Assembly (NCBI GenBank): GCA_964652195.1
Contig: CAZZBB010000012.1
Span: 1-64,000 of the forward strand
Direction: 5' to 3'
DNA length: 64,000 nucleotides
DNA from: MSPOR6 sp964652195
Lineage (GTDB): Bacteria; Poribacteria; WGA-4E; WGA-3G
The notes beneath the pieces are model-generated. The model was given only the letters and a program-made list of their open reading frames with translations. It was not told the DNA's origin and did not search any database. Each line of letters begins with the position of its first letter. Position 1 is the first letter of the stretch. Made by a program: the position numbers and the translations under genes. This document shows positions 9,750 to 18,783 of this stretch, in pieces.

Positions 9750-10054
9750 TGGTATTCATTGGTGTCACACCAACAATAGTTGGGTAACTCTACTTTGGTG
9801 CAAAGAAATCTAACGAAGGGACAACCAATATTACAGAAAATTGACACATTAGTATGACAAACTGAAATCCTATCTCATGATTTATTGACTGCACGGTGGT
9901 ATGGAATAATTAAAGAAATCTTAGAACGGATGGGTTTACTAATACCTGACAATGACATTTGGTTCGCCTCAATGGTCATGCACATGAATTAATTTTGATA
10001 ACATGTGACTCACATTTTGATGAAGTGGAATCCCTACAAAAGGAACATTGGTAG
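9750..10054 (+). pseudogene. degraded VapC-type PIN-domain toxin gene
   Basis: Translating this stretch in changing frames gives the ordered landmarks of a VapC PIN-domain ribonuclease. First come GVTPTIVG, a stop, and LYFGAKKSNEG (the usual ITxGELYxGAxxS segment). Next is TARWYGIIKEILERMG followed by LIPDNDIWFASMVM (usual PIPENDIWIAA). Finally, after a one-base frame change near 9985, LILITCDSHFDEVESL ends with QKEHW and a stop at 10052-10054. At least one in-frame stop and two frame changes make it non-functional. Similarity to PIN domains is from motif order only. Confidence 0.6.
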
Positions 10055-10229
10055 ATAAAATTAGTACTCATTGAGGGTTGTATAAAAAGAAGTCTATACA
10101 GTTTATATATTTAGTTAAAATAAGTAACATTCGAAATTATAGGAGCAGGTGTGTATAACAAAATCATGAATTGTACTATTCATGAATGTATAAATTACAG
10201 GTTGGTAACAACAAGAGTGCATGAATAAA

Positions 10230-10271
10230 AAAGAATAAACGGTAGACCAAAAATAAACCGGCCTACCGTTT
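10230..10271 (-). terminator. rho-independent terminator of the TRAP gene pair
   Basis: CTACCGTTT (10263-10271) and AAACGGTAG (10237-10245) pair, and read on the minus strand the stem is followed by a T-rich run (ATTCTTTTTTATTC). It begins just after the dctP stop codon at 10297. Confidence 0.7.
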
Positions 10272-10296
10272 AAAAATTCTATCTATAACGGCCAAT

Positions 10297-11331
10297 CTAC
10301 TTCTTACTTCTATAATCCATCAACAACTTATTGATCTTATCAAGAAACTCCTGAGAATAGATTTCCCCAACAAGAGCATTGTGGGTTTCAACGGAATATG
10401 TATCCCACGCTTCTATTGAATCCTCTTCAAATTCCACAACCTGTATTCCAGCCTTCTTTTTTAGTGCTTCAACAGCTTTTTCATTATCTGCTCTAATATC
10501 CTGAATCAAACCGGACTGAAATTTATCACCAATTTCAAGTATGACTTTCTGTTGATCAGGTGTCAGTTTATCGAACTTTTCCTTTGTGACTACTGTTGCA
10601 CCTACACCAACACTCACAGGAAAGTTTGTCATATACTTGAACTGTGGATACCATTGAAGTGCGACTGTAACATAAGGCGATGCAGTCAACGTATTAATCT
10701 GTCCAGAATTGAGGGCAGAGATAACTTGTGTTACCTCCCTTGGTACAGTTGCAATATTTGCTCTCTTATAAAATTCAAGACCGATTGTATCACTTGTCCG
10801 TACCCACATCTTCACGTCTGAGGCTTGTAGGTCATTTATATTTCTAATCGGTTGGTTACTAAAAATATAGTAGAAACCTATGTCTCCCATCCCAATTAGA
10901 ACATAACCTTTTTCTAAGAAGGCATTATATAAGTCATCCTGTAGGTGATCACGCACGTAATCCAATTCTTCGTAGGTCTTGAAAAGACGTGGTAACTGGA
11001 AGATAAGTACTTCTTGGTTTATCTCACCAAGTCCAGTAGCTGTCATTGCTCCTGAGTGAAGTGCACCAACACGCATTTTACTGATGACATCCAGTTCATC
11101 TCCCATCACTCCATTTGCATAAAAACGGAATTTGATTTCACCATCTGTGCTCTGTGTTATCTCTTTACCCATTGCAGCAAAGTTGTTCATCCACGTTGAA
11201 CCTTTCGGGGCAAGCGTTGCAAACTTAATAGATTCAACAGCGTATACACCAATACAAACACTACATAAGAATAGTATGATACAAATGTAAGATGTGAAAC
11301 GCGTTTTCTTTTTCAAGTATTGATAATTCAT
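10297..11331 (-). CDS. dctP: TRAP transporter substrate-binding protein, DctP family
   Basis: A 344-residue periplasmic binding protein with an N-terminal hydrophobic export segment (about residues 14-31) followed by the DctP opening ESIKFATLAPKGSTWMNNF. The conserved carboxylate-binding region is seen around MWVRTSDTIGLEFYKRANI and VTQVISALNSGQINTLTASPY. TRAP systems import organic acids and related solutes using an ion gradient. It follows the TatT-like gene by 14 bases on the same strand, so the two are an operon. The DctQ and DctM membrane subunits that should complete the system are not in the window. The ligand cannot be inferred. Confidence 0.9.
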   Translation of the reverse strand: MNYQYLKKKTRFTSYICIILFLCSVCIGVYAVESIKFATLAPKGSTWMNNFAAMGKEITQSTDGEIKFRFYANGVMGDELDVISKMRVGALHSGAMTATGLGEINQEVLIFQLPRLFKTYEELDYVRDHLQDDLYNAFLEKGYVLIGMGDIGFYYIFSNQPIRNINDLQASDVKMWVRTSDTIGLEFYKRANIATVPREVTQVISALNSGQINTLTASPYVTVALQWYPQFKYMTNFPVSVGVGATVVTKEKFDKLTPDQQKVILEIGDKFQSGLIQDIRADNEKAVEALKKKAGIQVVEFEEDSIEAWDTYSVETHNALVGEIYSQEFLDKINKLLMDYRSKK

Positions 11332-11345
11332 TAGTTTATTACTCC

Positions 11346-12239
11346 TTATTCAATTTCAGAATCAAACAGTTCATCTGTCTGTGATAGCCAACGTTTTGAT
11401 CGAGATTTTGCAAGAGATGTTGCTGCATTTTCTCCAGGATATATATCATCGGGGGCGTCAATGACAGCTTGTAATGATTTCCTATACAGTTCTTCATCCA
11501 ATTTTGGATATGCATAATACCGTGCAAGATAGAACTTACTCATCAAGAATTTTCCATCATTAATTTCATCTACTCGATCAATATGTTCCTTTGCTTTATT
11601 CAGATCACCCCCAATAGATGGCGGACGATCCCCATAGTAGACAGCATAGAATAGATGTGCACTCCCAAAATAAAAGGACTCATCTAATTCCAAAATACGT
11701 CGCATCATCATTTCCACACGAGCAAGGTCAATCACCTGCATGGGGTCGTCTTTTTGTAGACTAATTCCTCTGGCGATAGAATAGGCTAACCAGAACATTG
11801 GTTCAACATCTTTCTTCTTTACCCTTTGAATTGCCTTTTCAAGCAATTCCAAATCAACAGTTCTGACATCCTTAAAGGTTTTATCAGATTTACGCAATGC
11901 TTTGATAGCATACATTTCTGATTTCTTGTAGTTTTCAATTGCTTGTTCGCGCATTTCTTCTGCCGTATCATAATCACCTGCAATTTCTGCATCTTCCATT
12001 TTATCTTCAAGAAACCCACTATAGGAAGAAAATGCACGTGATGTTTTAACAATTATTGACTTATTCCCTATTTTTGCTAAGCCTTCAAGGGTCCCTAAGT
12101 TTTTCTCAAGGGTAGATTCAACAACCATCAAGTCACCCTCTTGCTGAATTCTTGATAATTTACTCAGACCACATCCAGTGACTAAGAAGGAAATAAAAAA
12201 CAAAAGAGATATTCGGTAGTAAATAAAATTGCTTTTCAT
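11346..12239 (-). CDS. TatT-type TRAP-associated lipoprotein
   Basis: A 297-residue lipoprotein. Residues 1-23 are a type II signal peptide with the lipobox LVTGC and Cys23. The remainder is helical and resembles the TatT component of TRAP transporters, a TPR-like trimer first described in Treponema pallidum: SRAFSSYSGFLEDKMEDAE, then the EQAIENYKKSEMYAIKAL helix pair, then AHLFYAVYYGDRPPSIGGD and a C-terminal YPGENAATSLAKSRS motif. In that system the TatT protein pairs with the DctP-type binding protein, exactly the neighbour found here. It is likely anchored in the membrane facing the periplasm. Confidence 0.8.
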   Translation of the reverse strand: MKSNFIYYRISLLFFISFLVTGCGLSKLSRIQQEGDLMVVESTLEKNLGTLEGLAKIGNKSIIVKTSRAFSSYSGFLEDKMEDAEIAGDYDTAEEMREQAIENYKKSEMYAIKALRKSDKTFKDVRTVDLELLEKAIQRVKKKDVEPMFWLAYSIARGISLQKDDPMQVIDLARVEMMMRRILELDESFYFGSAHLFYAVYYGDRPPSIGGDLNKAKEHIDRVDEINDGKFLMSKFYLARYYAYPKLDEELYRKSLQAVIDAPDDIYPGENAATSLAKSRSKRWLSQTDELFDSEIE

Positions 12240-12400
12240 AGACTTTTACTTGTCTCCTATATTTTAAGTTTAATGGATCTCATTTGAACACACTATATGA
12301 TATATTAATTAATGGTATAAGAAGAGAGGAATATTGGTGTCCTGAATTAGATAATGTAATTTACCTCATGATTAAGAATCTATAAATCCAGTTTGTTTTC

Positions 12401-13477
12401 TCAAGATAGAAAAGGTAACACAGCAATTGTTCCAGTTATATGACCGTCTGATACTGCAAGTTGTACTGTACTCCCAGGATCAGTATAAGCCATACGAACA
12501 TATCCAAGTGCAATCTGTTTTACAAGTGATGGAGAATAGGTAGAACTTGTTACCCAACCAATTTCTTTATCACCATCATATATTTTTGTGTTTATAGGTA
12601 CGATTTCATCAGATTGAATTTCAATACCACGTAATAATCTATTAGGATGACCACGATATTTCATTCGAGCTACTATTTCTTGTCCTATATAGCAACCTTT
12701 CTCAAAATCAATTGCATAGTCTAATTCTGCTTCCAGTGGGATTACTGAATCAGTTAATTCCTTTGAATACACCGGTGTTCCAGCTTCAATTCGTAAAGAT
12801 TCTTGGGTCTGATATCCAAATGGAGTGACATCAGTTCTAAATGAAGTCAACGATTTCCAAAGTTCCTCTAAATTGCCAGATGAAGTGATTAATTGAAATC
12901 CTATTCCGCCAAAAATATCTGATCTAATACAATGGACACAATCGTTATTGAACTCAACACTTATAAAACCATATTCAGTTAAACTATCCAAATTTTCAGT
13001 ATCCAATGCAGATTCAACTAATTCCCTGGACGTTGGACCTGCAACAGCGATTATACCAACATCTGTTACCTTTTTCAGCTCTACATCATCAGCAATGATG
13101 TACTTGTCTAATTCTGTGAAAAGTGTATCAATTACTTGTGGAGCAGTAATTATGTAGATTGACTCTTCAAGATTATAGACGTAGATATCTGCTATTATTT
13201 TACCACGATGTGTTAAAAGTGTGGAATAATTCCCTTCTCCAACACTTAGATTCTCGACGTCGTTGGATACAAGTCTATGGAGAAAACTTGCTCTATCCTC
13301 CCCCGTCAATTCTAACACACCTTGGTATGAAATGTCAGTAATTCCTATATCACTTCTTACTGCTAAATGTTCGGATATAGGATCAGAATAATGTAAAGGT
13401 AATGTCCACCCATCAAGGCATTCTGCAAAAGTAGCACCAAGTTTACTATGTAGGTTGTATAGTGGTGTCGTTTTCAT
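12401..13477 (-). CDS. ygfZ: YgfZ/GcvT-like tetrahydrofolate-binding protein
   Basis: A 358-residue protein of the GcvT fold. The segment SDIGITDISYQGVLELTGED at about residue 43 and the motif KGCYIGQE at about residue 260 are diagnostic of the YgfZ branch, which supports iron-sulfur cluster assembly with folate rather than glycine cleavage. GcvH, GcvP and the lipoyl genes are absent here, which agrees with YgfZ. I take ATG at 13477; a TTG immediately before it at 13480 is also in frame, but AGGAGA is better placed for the ATG. A true aminomethyltransferase is the alternative, less likely because of the KGCYIGQE motif. Confidence 0.85.
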   Translation of the reverse strand: MKTTPLYNLHSKLGATFAECLDGWTLPLHYSDPISEHLAVRSDIGITDISYQGVLELTGEDRASFLHRLVSNDVENLSVGEGNYSTLLTHRGKIIADIYVYNLEESIYIITAPQVIDTLFTELDKYIIADDVELKKVTDVGIIAVAGPTSRELVESALDTENLDSLTEYGFISVEFNNDCVHCIRSDIFGGIGFQLITSSGNLEELWKSLTSFRTDVTPFGYQTQESLRIEAGTPVYSKELTDSVIPLEAELDYAIDFEKGCYIGQEIVARMKYRGHPNRLLRGIEIQSDEIVPINTKIYDGDKEIGWVTSSTYSPSLVKQIALGYVRMAYTDPGSTVQLAVSDGHITGTIAVLPFLS

Positions 13478-13530
13478 CAATCTCCTAAATTCAATTACTA
13501 TTTTAAGTAGGATATTATATTACAATTATA

Positions 13531-16500
13531 CTAAAACATGCGTTCTAAACGTAATATAATTGGATACCCTTTTAGATAATAAGATTTGTTGATAGGAAAA
13601 GCAAATTCAATAGCTGTACTAAATGGATTAAAACCTTTCTGTGGACTGATATAACATGATAATCCAAAACCGATTGAAGTATAAAGATTCATCAATGAAG
13701 CATCTGGGAAAGGATTTTCCCCATATTCCCAAGTTTTTCCTGAATCCATAAACACGTAAAAAGACATTCCAATTGCTGCATCTGAACGAGGGTCAATGAG
13801 AATTTCATTAAGTAGTCGGTATTCTACATTTAATAGAACTCTATTGTCTCCAACAAATGCATTGAATGGATATCCACGTAGAGTGGTAAAACCTCCCAGG
13901 TAAAGAAGTCGTTGCCTCGGTAGAGTATTATCAGCAAAATCACCTGCAACTCTAATATTTATGTTATGAGGTCCAAAAACCTTAGTGTATTTATTCACTT
14001 CAAAACTATAAAGTCTATATGAGAAATCACCACCAAGTGATTTGTTTGCGGTTTGAATTCCTATATTGCCACGCCAACCGCGTCGAGAACGCTCATTTGG
14101 CCATAGGAACAACTCACCACCAAATTCATCTGTTCTTCCAGTAAGTGATTTCCTGTCTCTTGTATCAAATGTATATCTGGCAGAGAATAAGATCTTTTGT
14201 CCATCATCAATACGTAAATTACCATTTTTCACTCGACTTCTATAGAAATAACTCCAATCAGTCGTTTTTGATAAATTATTATGTTCTTCGTGGCGAAATC
14301 CAAATCGAAACTGTGATGATACTCCAATAGGTTTAGTGATCCAATATTGTGTCCCCATCCGTTCATAATAGTTTTCAATGGTAGATCCAAATACTGCCCC
14401 CATTAGATCGATATCTGCAGGTCTTTGCTTAAATGCTTGTGTGCTTGAATCTGTTATTCTATATGTTCCAATACCAAATGTCAAAGGGAAGAAATCAAAC
14501 AATTCATCTTCAATTCCAAATCGATAATTCCATTTCTCACTTGTAAAGCCTCGTCTTACTGATACGAATAGCTGTTCATTACCCAGAACTTGTGTAGACA
14601 GAGTACCACCTGCACCAAGTATAATTCCATGAACTCGGTTAAAACCAAAAATAGGAAACCACCCAGGTTGAAATCTCGGTTGTTCCTCTATTTCAATTAT
14701 TAGAAGATTCTTACCACCTTCACGTTGCACATACCAATCTTGAATTGACTTAAACTCATCATTGTTCTTACTCAACTTATTCTTAAGTTTATTTACTTTT
14801 GACTGTCCCAAAGAGTGAAAGAAGACTTCATCTTTTTTGAATTCCAACGCTTCCATCAGATCGTATTGTGATAAACGTCGATTTCCAGTAAAACGGATTT
14901 CATCTACATAACCTTCATTAATATTTAAGATAAGCTCATCATTTTTTATCTGATCGGTTACCTTGGCAAAAGGAAAGCCTCTATTTATATAAAAATCCTC
15001 AACCATAAGTTTCTTTAAGTTAATATTTGAAGCAACAAGATATCCATCAGTAATGTTAAACCAATTCATGATAAAACTCGCTGGAAAACTCTTATTACCA
15101 TCTATTCTAACCTTACTAATATATACTATAGGAGTTTCAGTTACATCTAATTGTAGATTCACCATTAATGGGGAACTATTCTGATTTTTAGCATCTTCCA
15201 GATTTTCATTATCAGTGGTATCTCTATGATTAGATACTTCATGTTCTGGATTCACCTGTTCTTTATTTTCTGTATTCTCTAATATAAAGGATTGTAATTT
15301 CACTTCTTTAAACCAGTTAAGAGTAGTTAAAACATTTAACATCCAACTGAGTTGTTCATTGGAGATTATATTTCCAGATGAGAAGGGTAGACGTTTCAAT
15401 ATGGTATCAGATGGAATTGTATTGTTTCCCTTTATCTCAATTGAGGTAATTTCAAGATTATCAGCAAAAGTGTAAGGCTCATCATTTACATTTTCATCGA
15501 ATTTCAGTGTACCCATTGCTTCTTTCGAATGAGGCCACCAAGGATGTTCTTCATTGTGTATTGGTAACCAATAACTATATTCTCTTTGAGTAAGTCTATC
15601 TATATTTTGATTATCTATCAGACTTCCTTGTGCCTTTCGGTGAATATTTAATAGCCAGATATTTGAGTCTATGTTATCTTCAGGTTTCCGTTTAATGGCA
15701 AGTTCCACACTCCAAAAGCTTGAATTAATCTTGGTTTCAACAATAACATCTGAATTCCATGAACTATCTCCTGTAAAATTAACATAATTATGTCTAAGTT
15801 TGATCTTCTTTGCATTGTTTGGATGGAATTTGAGAGTAGGATAACCTACTTTTTCAACCAATTGATCAAAGACTGCTCCAATAGGATTGATTACAATATG
15901 TTGATACTTCTCTGTATCTGGATTCATATCAAGGAGTATCTCAATACATTCATCTTCCCATATAGGAGAATCTAATTGTGTCTGGGATACCCGTGGTATT
16001 ATATCATTCGGTAGGAATATTTTAGCTCCAATATAGAAGAATTTTTCATCGTACATTAATGACACATATGTTTGAGATTCAATTTCTTCTTTACCATCAT
16101 GACTTTGGAATGGAGTTAGTTGTGTTGCATAAAACCACGCTTTCTCAGATAAATTCCCATCAATTTTTGGACGAATTGATGTCTTAGGAATGTTGATATT
16201 CATAACTGGGGACATGTCGTCTAAAGTATCAGATTGAGTATCATCGGTAGTTCTTTGAAGAGTTGGAGCTGGGAGAATAGAGATCATCCCTGTCGAAGTC
16301 AAATTTAGTAATGGTCCACCATCATTTATAAGCCCCGAATTATCGTCAATTTCTGCTTGCAGGTTAATTAGGATTTGTTCTTTAACACTATTATATGAAA
16401 GGTCAGCAGGGTAGTCTTTAGGAAGCAGTAAACGGATCCCCCCACCAAGCGCGGTTAATTTCAATGGTGCAGCAAGGTTATCAAGGACTATGAGTTCAAT

Positions 16501-17172
16501 TGAACCGTTTCTTGTTGTAATATTAGATTGATCAGGAGTTAACAATATACTACCCTTGATATATCCGTCTGATAGATTGATGTGATATGTTCCTAATGTC
16601 TCAAAAAGGTTGATATTTCCCTCATCAGCTGTAATCTCAAGGTTTCCTCTAATATTGTAGATGTTTATATTCCCTTTGTTTGCTTTTATCTTTAAAGATA
16701 CATCAGGGGGAGTAATAATTGAATAGGTTAAATGAGGTCTGTGCTCATTATCTATAGGAATTTTTAATAACTCAGTTTTCAGTTTAAGTGTCCCTTCGTT
16801 TAATACACCATCCAATAATATGTTATCAGTAGAGAGTTCTGTATACTGTTCAGAGTCTACAACTGGACTTTGCTGAATGTCAACCTGAATTGAGTTTGAT
16901 TGTATGTTATTATCTTGATTCGAAGTGATGTCTATATTTGCTGGAAAGTCAAGGTTAAGTTCTATTACAAAAACGCCAATGTATTCAAAGGAATGGGAGG
17001 ATATTGTCTTTCTTTCTTGAGTATTTTGAGGAATTGATTGGGTTGAGTCTATTGATGATTCAGGAGATGTGTTTTGATTATCGAATGCCTCAACTGTCTG
17101 GAAAGAAAGAAAGAATATTGACAATAAGAGGCAAACTTGAAAAGTAATTGAATATACATTTTTGGTAGCCAT
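13531..17172 (-). CDS. chimeric outer-membrane protein: DUF4097-like, CBM9-like, POTRA and Omp85 barrel
   Basis: A 1213-residue protein with four parts in order. A signal peptide covers about residues 1-30. A repetitive beta-rich part at about 60-300 (KIKANKGNINIYNIRGNLEI and similar) resembles DUF4097 adhesin-like stacks. A family-9 carbohydrate-binding or DOMON-like domain lies at about 330-560, beginning PKIDGNLSEKAWFYA and with WEDECIEILLDMNPD. Then come POTRA-type modules at about 570-830 (ITSIEIKGNNTIPSDTIL; ISKVRIDGNKSFPASFIM; VDEIRFTGNRRLSQYDLMEA). The C-terminal barrel of the Omp85/BamA class covers about 840-1213 and includes the late LLYLGGFTTLRGYPFNAFVG motif. ATG at 17172 is chosen over an in-frame TTG nine bases earlier. 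It probably sits in the outer membrane with a large periplasmic or surface region; substrate unknown. Confidence 0.85.
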   Translation of the reverse strand: MATKNVYSITFQVCLLLSIFFLSFQTVEAFDNQNTSPESSIDSTQSIPQNTQERKTISSHSFEYIGVFVIELNLDFPANIDITSNQDNNIQSNSIQVDIQQSPVVDSEQYTELSTDNILLDGVLNEGTLKLKTELLKIPIDNEHRPHLTYSIITPPDVSLKIKANKGNINIYNIRGNLEITADEGNINLFETLGTYHINLSDGYIKGSILLTPDQSNITTRNGSIELIVLDNLAAPLKLTALGGGIRLLLPKDYPADLSYNSVKEQILINLQAEIDDNSGLINDGGPLLNLTSTGMISILPAPTLQRTTDDTQSDTLDDMSPVMNINIPKTSIRPKIDGNLSEKAWFYATQLTPFQSHDGKEEIESQTYVSLMYDEKFFYIGAKIFLPNDIIPRVSQTQLDSPIWEDECIEILLDMNPDTEKYQHIVINPIGAVFDQLVEKVGYPTLKFHPNNAKKIKLRHNYVNFTGDSSWNSDVIVETKINSSFWSVELAIKRKPEDNIDSNIWLLNIHRKAQGSLIDNQNIDRLTQREYSYWLPIHNEEHPWWPHSKEAMGTLKFDENVNDEPYTFADNLEITSIEIKGNNTIPSDTILKRLPFSSGNIISNEQLSWMLNVLTTLNWFKEVKLQSFILENTENKEQVNPEHEVSNHRDTTDNENLEDAKNQNSSPLMVNLQLDVTETPIVYISKVRIDGNKSFPASFIMNWFNITDGYLVASNINLKKLMVEDFYINRGFPFAKVTDQIKNDELILNINEGYVDEIRFTGNRRLSQYDLMEALEFKKDEVFFHSLGQSKVNKLKNKLSKNNDEFKSIQDWYVQREGGKNLLIIEIEEQPRFQPGWFPIFGFNRVHGIILGAGGTLSTQVLGNEQLFVSVRRGFTSEKWNYRFGIEDELFDFFPLTFGIGTYRITDSSTQAFKQRPADIDLMGAVFGSTIENYYERMGTQYWITKPIGVSSQFRFGFRHEEHNNLSKTTDWSYFYRSRVKNGNLRIDDGQKILFSARYTFDTRDRKSLTGRTDEFGGELFLWPNERSRRGWRGNIGIQTANKSLGGDFSYRLYSFEVNKYTKVFGPHNINIRVAGDFADNTLPRQRLLYLGGFTTLRGYPFNAFVGDNRVLLNVEYRLLNEILIDPRSDAAIGMSFYVFMDSGKTWEYGENPFPDASLMNLYTSIGFGLSCYISPQKGFNPFSTAIEFAFPINKSYYLKGYPIILRLERMF

Positions 17173-17230
17173 GGAAACCAATATGGATTAATTTCTTCGT
17201 TTAATGAAACGAAAGTAGTAATGAAATATC

Positions 17231-17280
17231 TATATAGAGGTAAGATTAAGTGCCTATATATAGAGGTAAGATTAAGTGCC
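17231..17280. repeat. two-copy direct repeat, 26-base period
   Basis: The 24-base unit beginning TATATAGAGGTAAG occurs exactly at 17231-17254 and again at 17257-17280. It lies about 60 bases upstream of the outer-membrane protein start and might be a local slippage duplication or a double binding site. Confidence 0.7.
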
Positions 17281-17485
17281 TAATAGTTAGCCAAAAAATT
17301 ACAATTATCTACGGTAATACATAGATAAACTGGAAAATCGAAAATAAGATCTTATTAAAGTGAAAAATCGAATAGGGTAGATAGGGGAATTATACGACTG
17401 ATAGTCAATCTATAACCATTAGGTGGTCAATTAATGGTAGTTGGCATCCCAACAAACCCCATTATTACTCTTGCAATAAAAGGAC

Positions 17486-17514
17486 TTGACACTTTTTAAA
17501 TAATACTTTATACT
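17486..17514 (+). promoter_or_regulatory. sigma-70 type promoter upstream of the isomerase gene
   Basis: TTGACA (17486-17491), exactly 17 bases, then TATACT (17509-17514). Transcription should begin near 17521, giving a leader of about 130 bases before the isomerase start. Confidence 0.7.
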
Positions 17515-17567
17515 TAAAAAAAAGTCAAGCAGTTTCCAAACATATTCCAAACATAATGGTAACTTAT

Positions 17568-17603
17568 TCGTTGACAGAATCGTTAACGTTAGGATAAGTT
17601 ACC
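17568..17603 (+). promoter_or_regulatory. inverted repeat in the isomerase leader
   Basis: GGTAACTTAT (17568-17577) and ATAAGTTACC (17594-17603) are perfect inverted copies separated by 16 bases. It could be an operator for a sugar-responsive regulator or an RNA hairpin in the leader; the sequence does not decide. Confidence 0.45.
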
Positions 17604-17650
17604 GTTGTTTTGTTGATGACAAGTTTATTTTATTTACATCGGAGTGTCTG

Positions 17651-18694
17651 ATGTCCAGTACGCAAACAGAATACCGTTTTTCCTTTGGACCTTGGAATAT
17701 TCATGAAGGTGCAGATCCATTCGGTCCACCTGTAAGAGAATCATACAGTTTTGATGAGAAAGTAGAATTCTATAGGGACCTTGGTTTTGTAGGTATTCAG
17801 TTCCATGATGATGATGTTGTACCTGATATTGATGAGAAAAACCATACCCAATTGATATCCCGCGCCAAAGAGGTTAAAGCACAGATTGATAATCACGGAT
17901 TGACTGCTGAGGTAGTTGCACCACGACTGTGGGAATCTCCTTTAACTATTGATGGTGCTTTTACATCTAATTCAGAAAAAGAAAGGCAGTATGCAATTGA
18001 TCGGTCAAAACGATGCATTGATGTAGCAAATGAACTTGAGTGTAGGAATTTTGTTCTGTGGCTTGCCCGTGAAGGCACATACATAAGGGAAACAAAAAAC
18101 TCTTCAGATGCCGTAGGACAGATATTAGATGCAATAAATATATTACTGGAGTATGATCCGAATATACGTATTCTAATTGAACCTAAACCAAATGAGCCAA
18201 TGGACATAGCCTATATTCCAACAATAGGTCATGCTATAGGATTGGCTTATGCCAGTAAGGATCCAGATCGAGTAGGTGGGTTGATTGAAAGTGCTCATGC
18301 TATTCTTGCGGGGTTGGAACCTTCCGATGAAATGGGATACGCCCTACAACATAAAAAACTGTGGAGTGTCCACCTGAATGATCAGAACGGCTTAAAATTT
18401 GATCAAGACAAAGCATTTGGTTCTGCGAACTTACGTCGAGCATTTAATCAGGTTAGAGTACTTGATGAGAACGGTTACGGTAGTAGTGGAGAATTTGTAG
18501 GTTTGGATGTAAAGGTTATGCGTACACAACCTCGTGAAATTTCAACAAAACATCTATTGAATAGTCGAAGGACATTTCTTAACCTACTTGATAAGGTCCG
18601 TAGTTTGGACAGGAAAGTAGAGCAGGAATTTATTACAGCAAGGGATTACGAAGGATTAGATTGCTTTATTCTTGAGCACTTACTTGGGAAATAA
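17651..18694 (+). CDS. xylose-isomerase-like TIM-barrel enzyme
   Basis: A 347-residue TIM-barrel protein. It keeps the landmarks of D-xylose isomerase: opening FSFGPWNIHEGADPFGPPVR, catalytic His52 and Asp55 in the motif FHDDDVVP, metal ligand Glu177 and Lys179 in IEPKPNEP, and the late HLNDQNGLKFDQD (Asp251, Asp253) that binds the second metal. The middle motif differs from the usual WGGREG (here LWLAREG), so the natural substrate may be another aldose. It is transcribed alone from a strong promoter with an inverted repeat in the leader; GGAG lies before ATG. The likely reaction is metal-dependent aldose-ketose isomerisation in the cytoplasm. Confidence 0.85.
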   Translation: MSSTQTEYRFSFGPWNIHEGADPFGPPVRESYSFDEKVEFYRDLGFVGIQFHDDDVVPDIDEKNHTQLISRAKEVKAQIDNHGLTAEVVAPRLWESPLTIDGAFTSNSEKERQYAIDRSKRCIDVANELECRNFVLWLAREGTYIRETKNSSDAVGQILDAINILLEYDPNIRILIEPKPNEPMDIAYIPTIGHAIGLAYASKDPDRVGGLIESAHAILAGLEPSDEMGYALQHKKLWSVHLNDQNGLKFDQDKAFGSANLRRAFNQVRVLDENGYGSSGEFVGLDVKVMRTQPREISTKHLLNSRRTFLNLLDKVRSLDRKVEQEFITARDYEGLDCFILEHLLGK

Positions 18695-18783
18695 TCATAC
18701 AGTATGTATAGTCTAAAATACCTCCTACCAGAATGAATTTAACTCCCATCAAAAAATATAGTATCAATGAGGATAATATATAG

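Larger units (their letters stand above)
17173..17650. other. divergent intergenic region with tandem repeat, promoter and inverted repeat
   Basis: This 478-base region separates the minus-strand outer-membrane gene from the plus-strand isomerase gene. It contains a two-copy direct repeat, a very good sigma-70 type promoter and an inverted repeat within the transcript leader. No coding frame is visible. Confidence 0.6.

Noticed and set aside
17231..17280. CRISPR-like or iteron array
   Set aside because: Only two copies with a 2-base gap; too few for either and better described as a simple local duplication.
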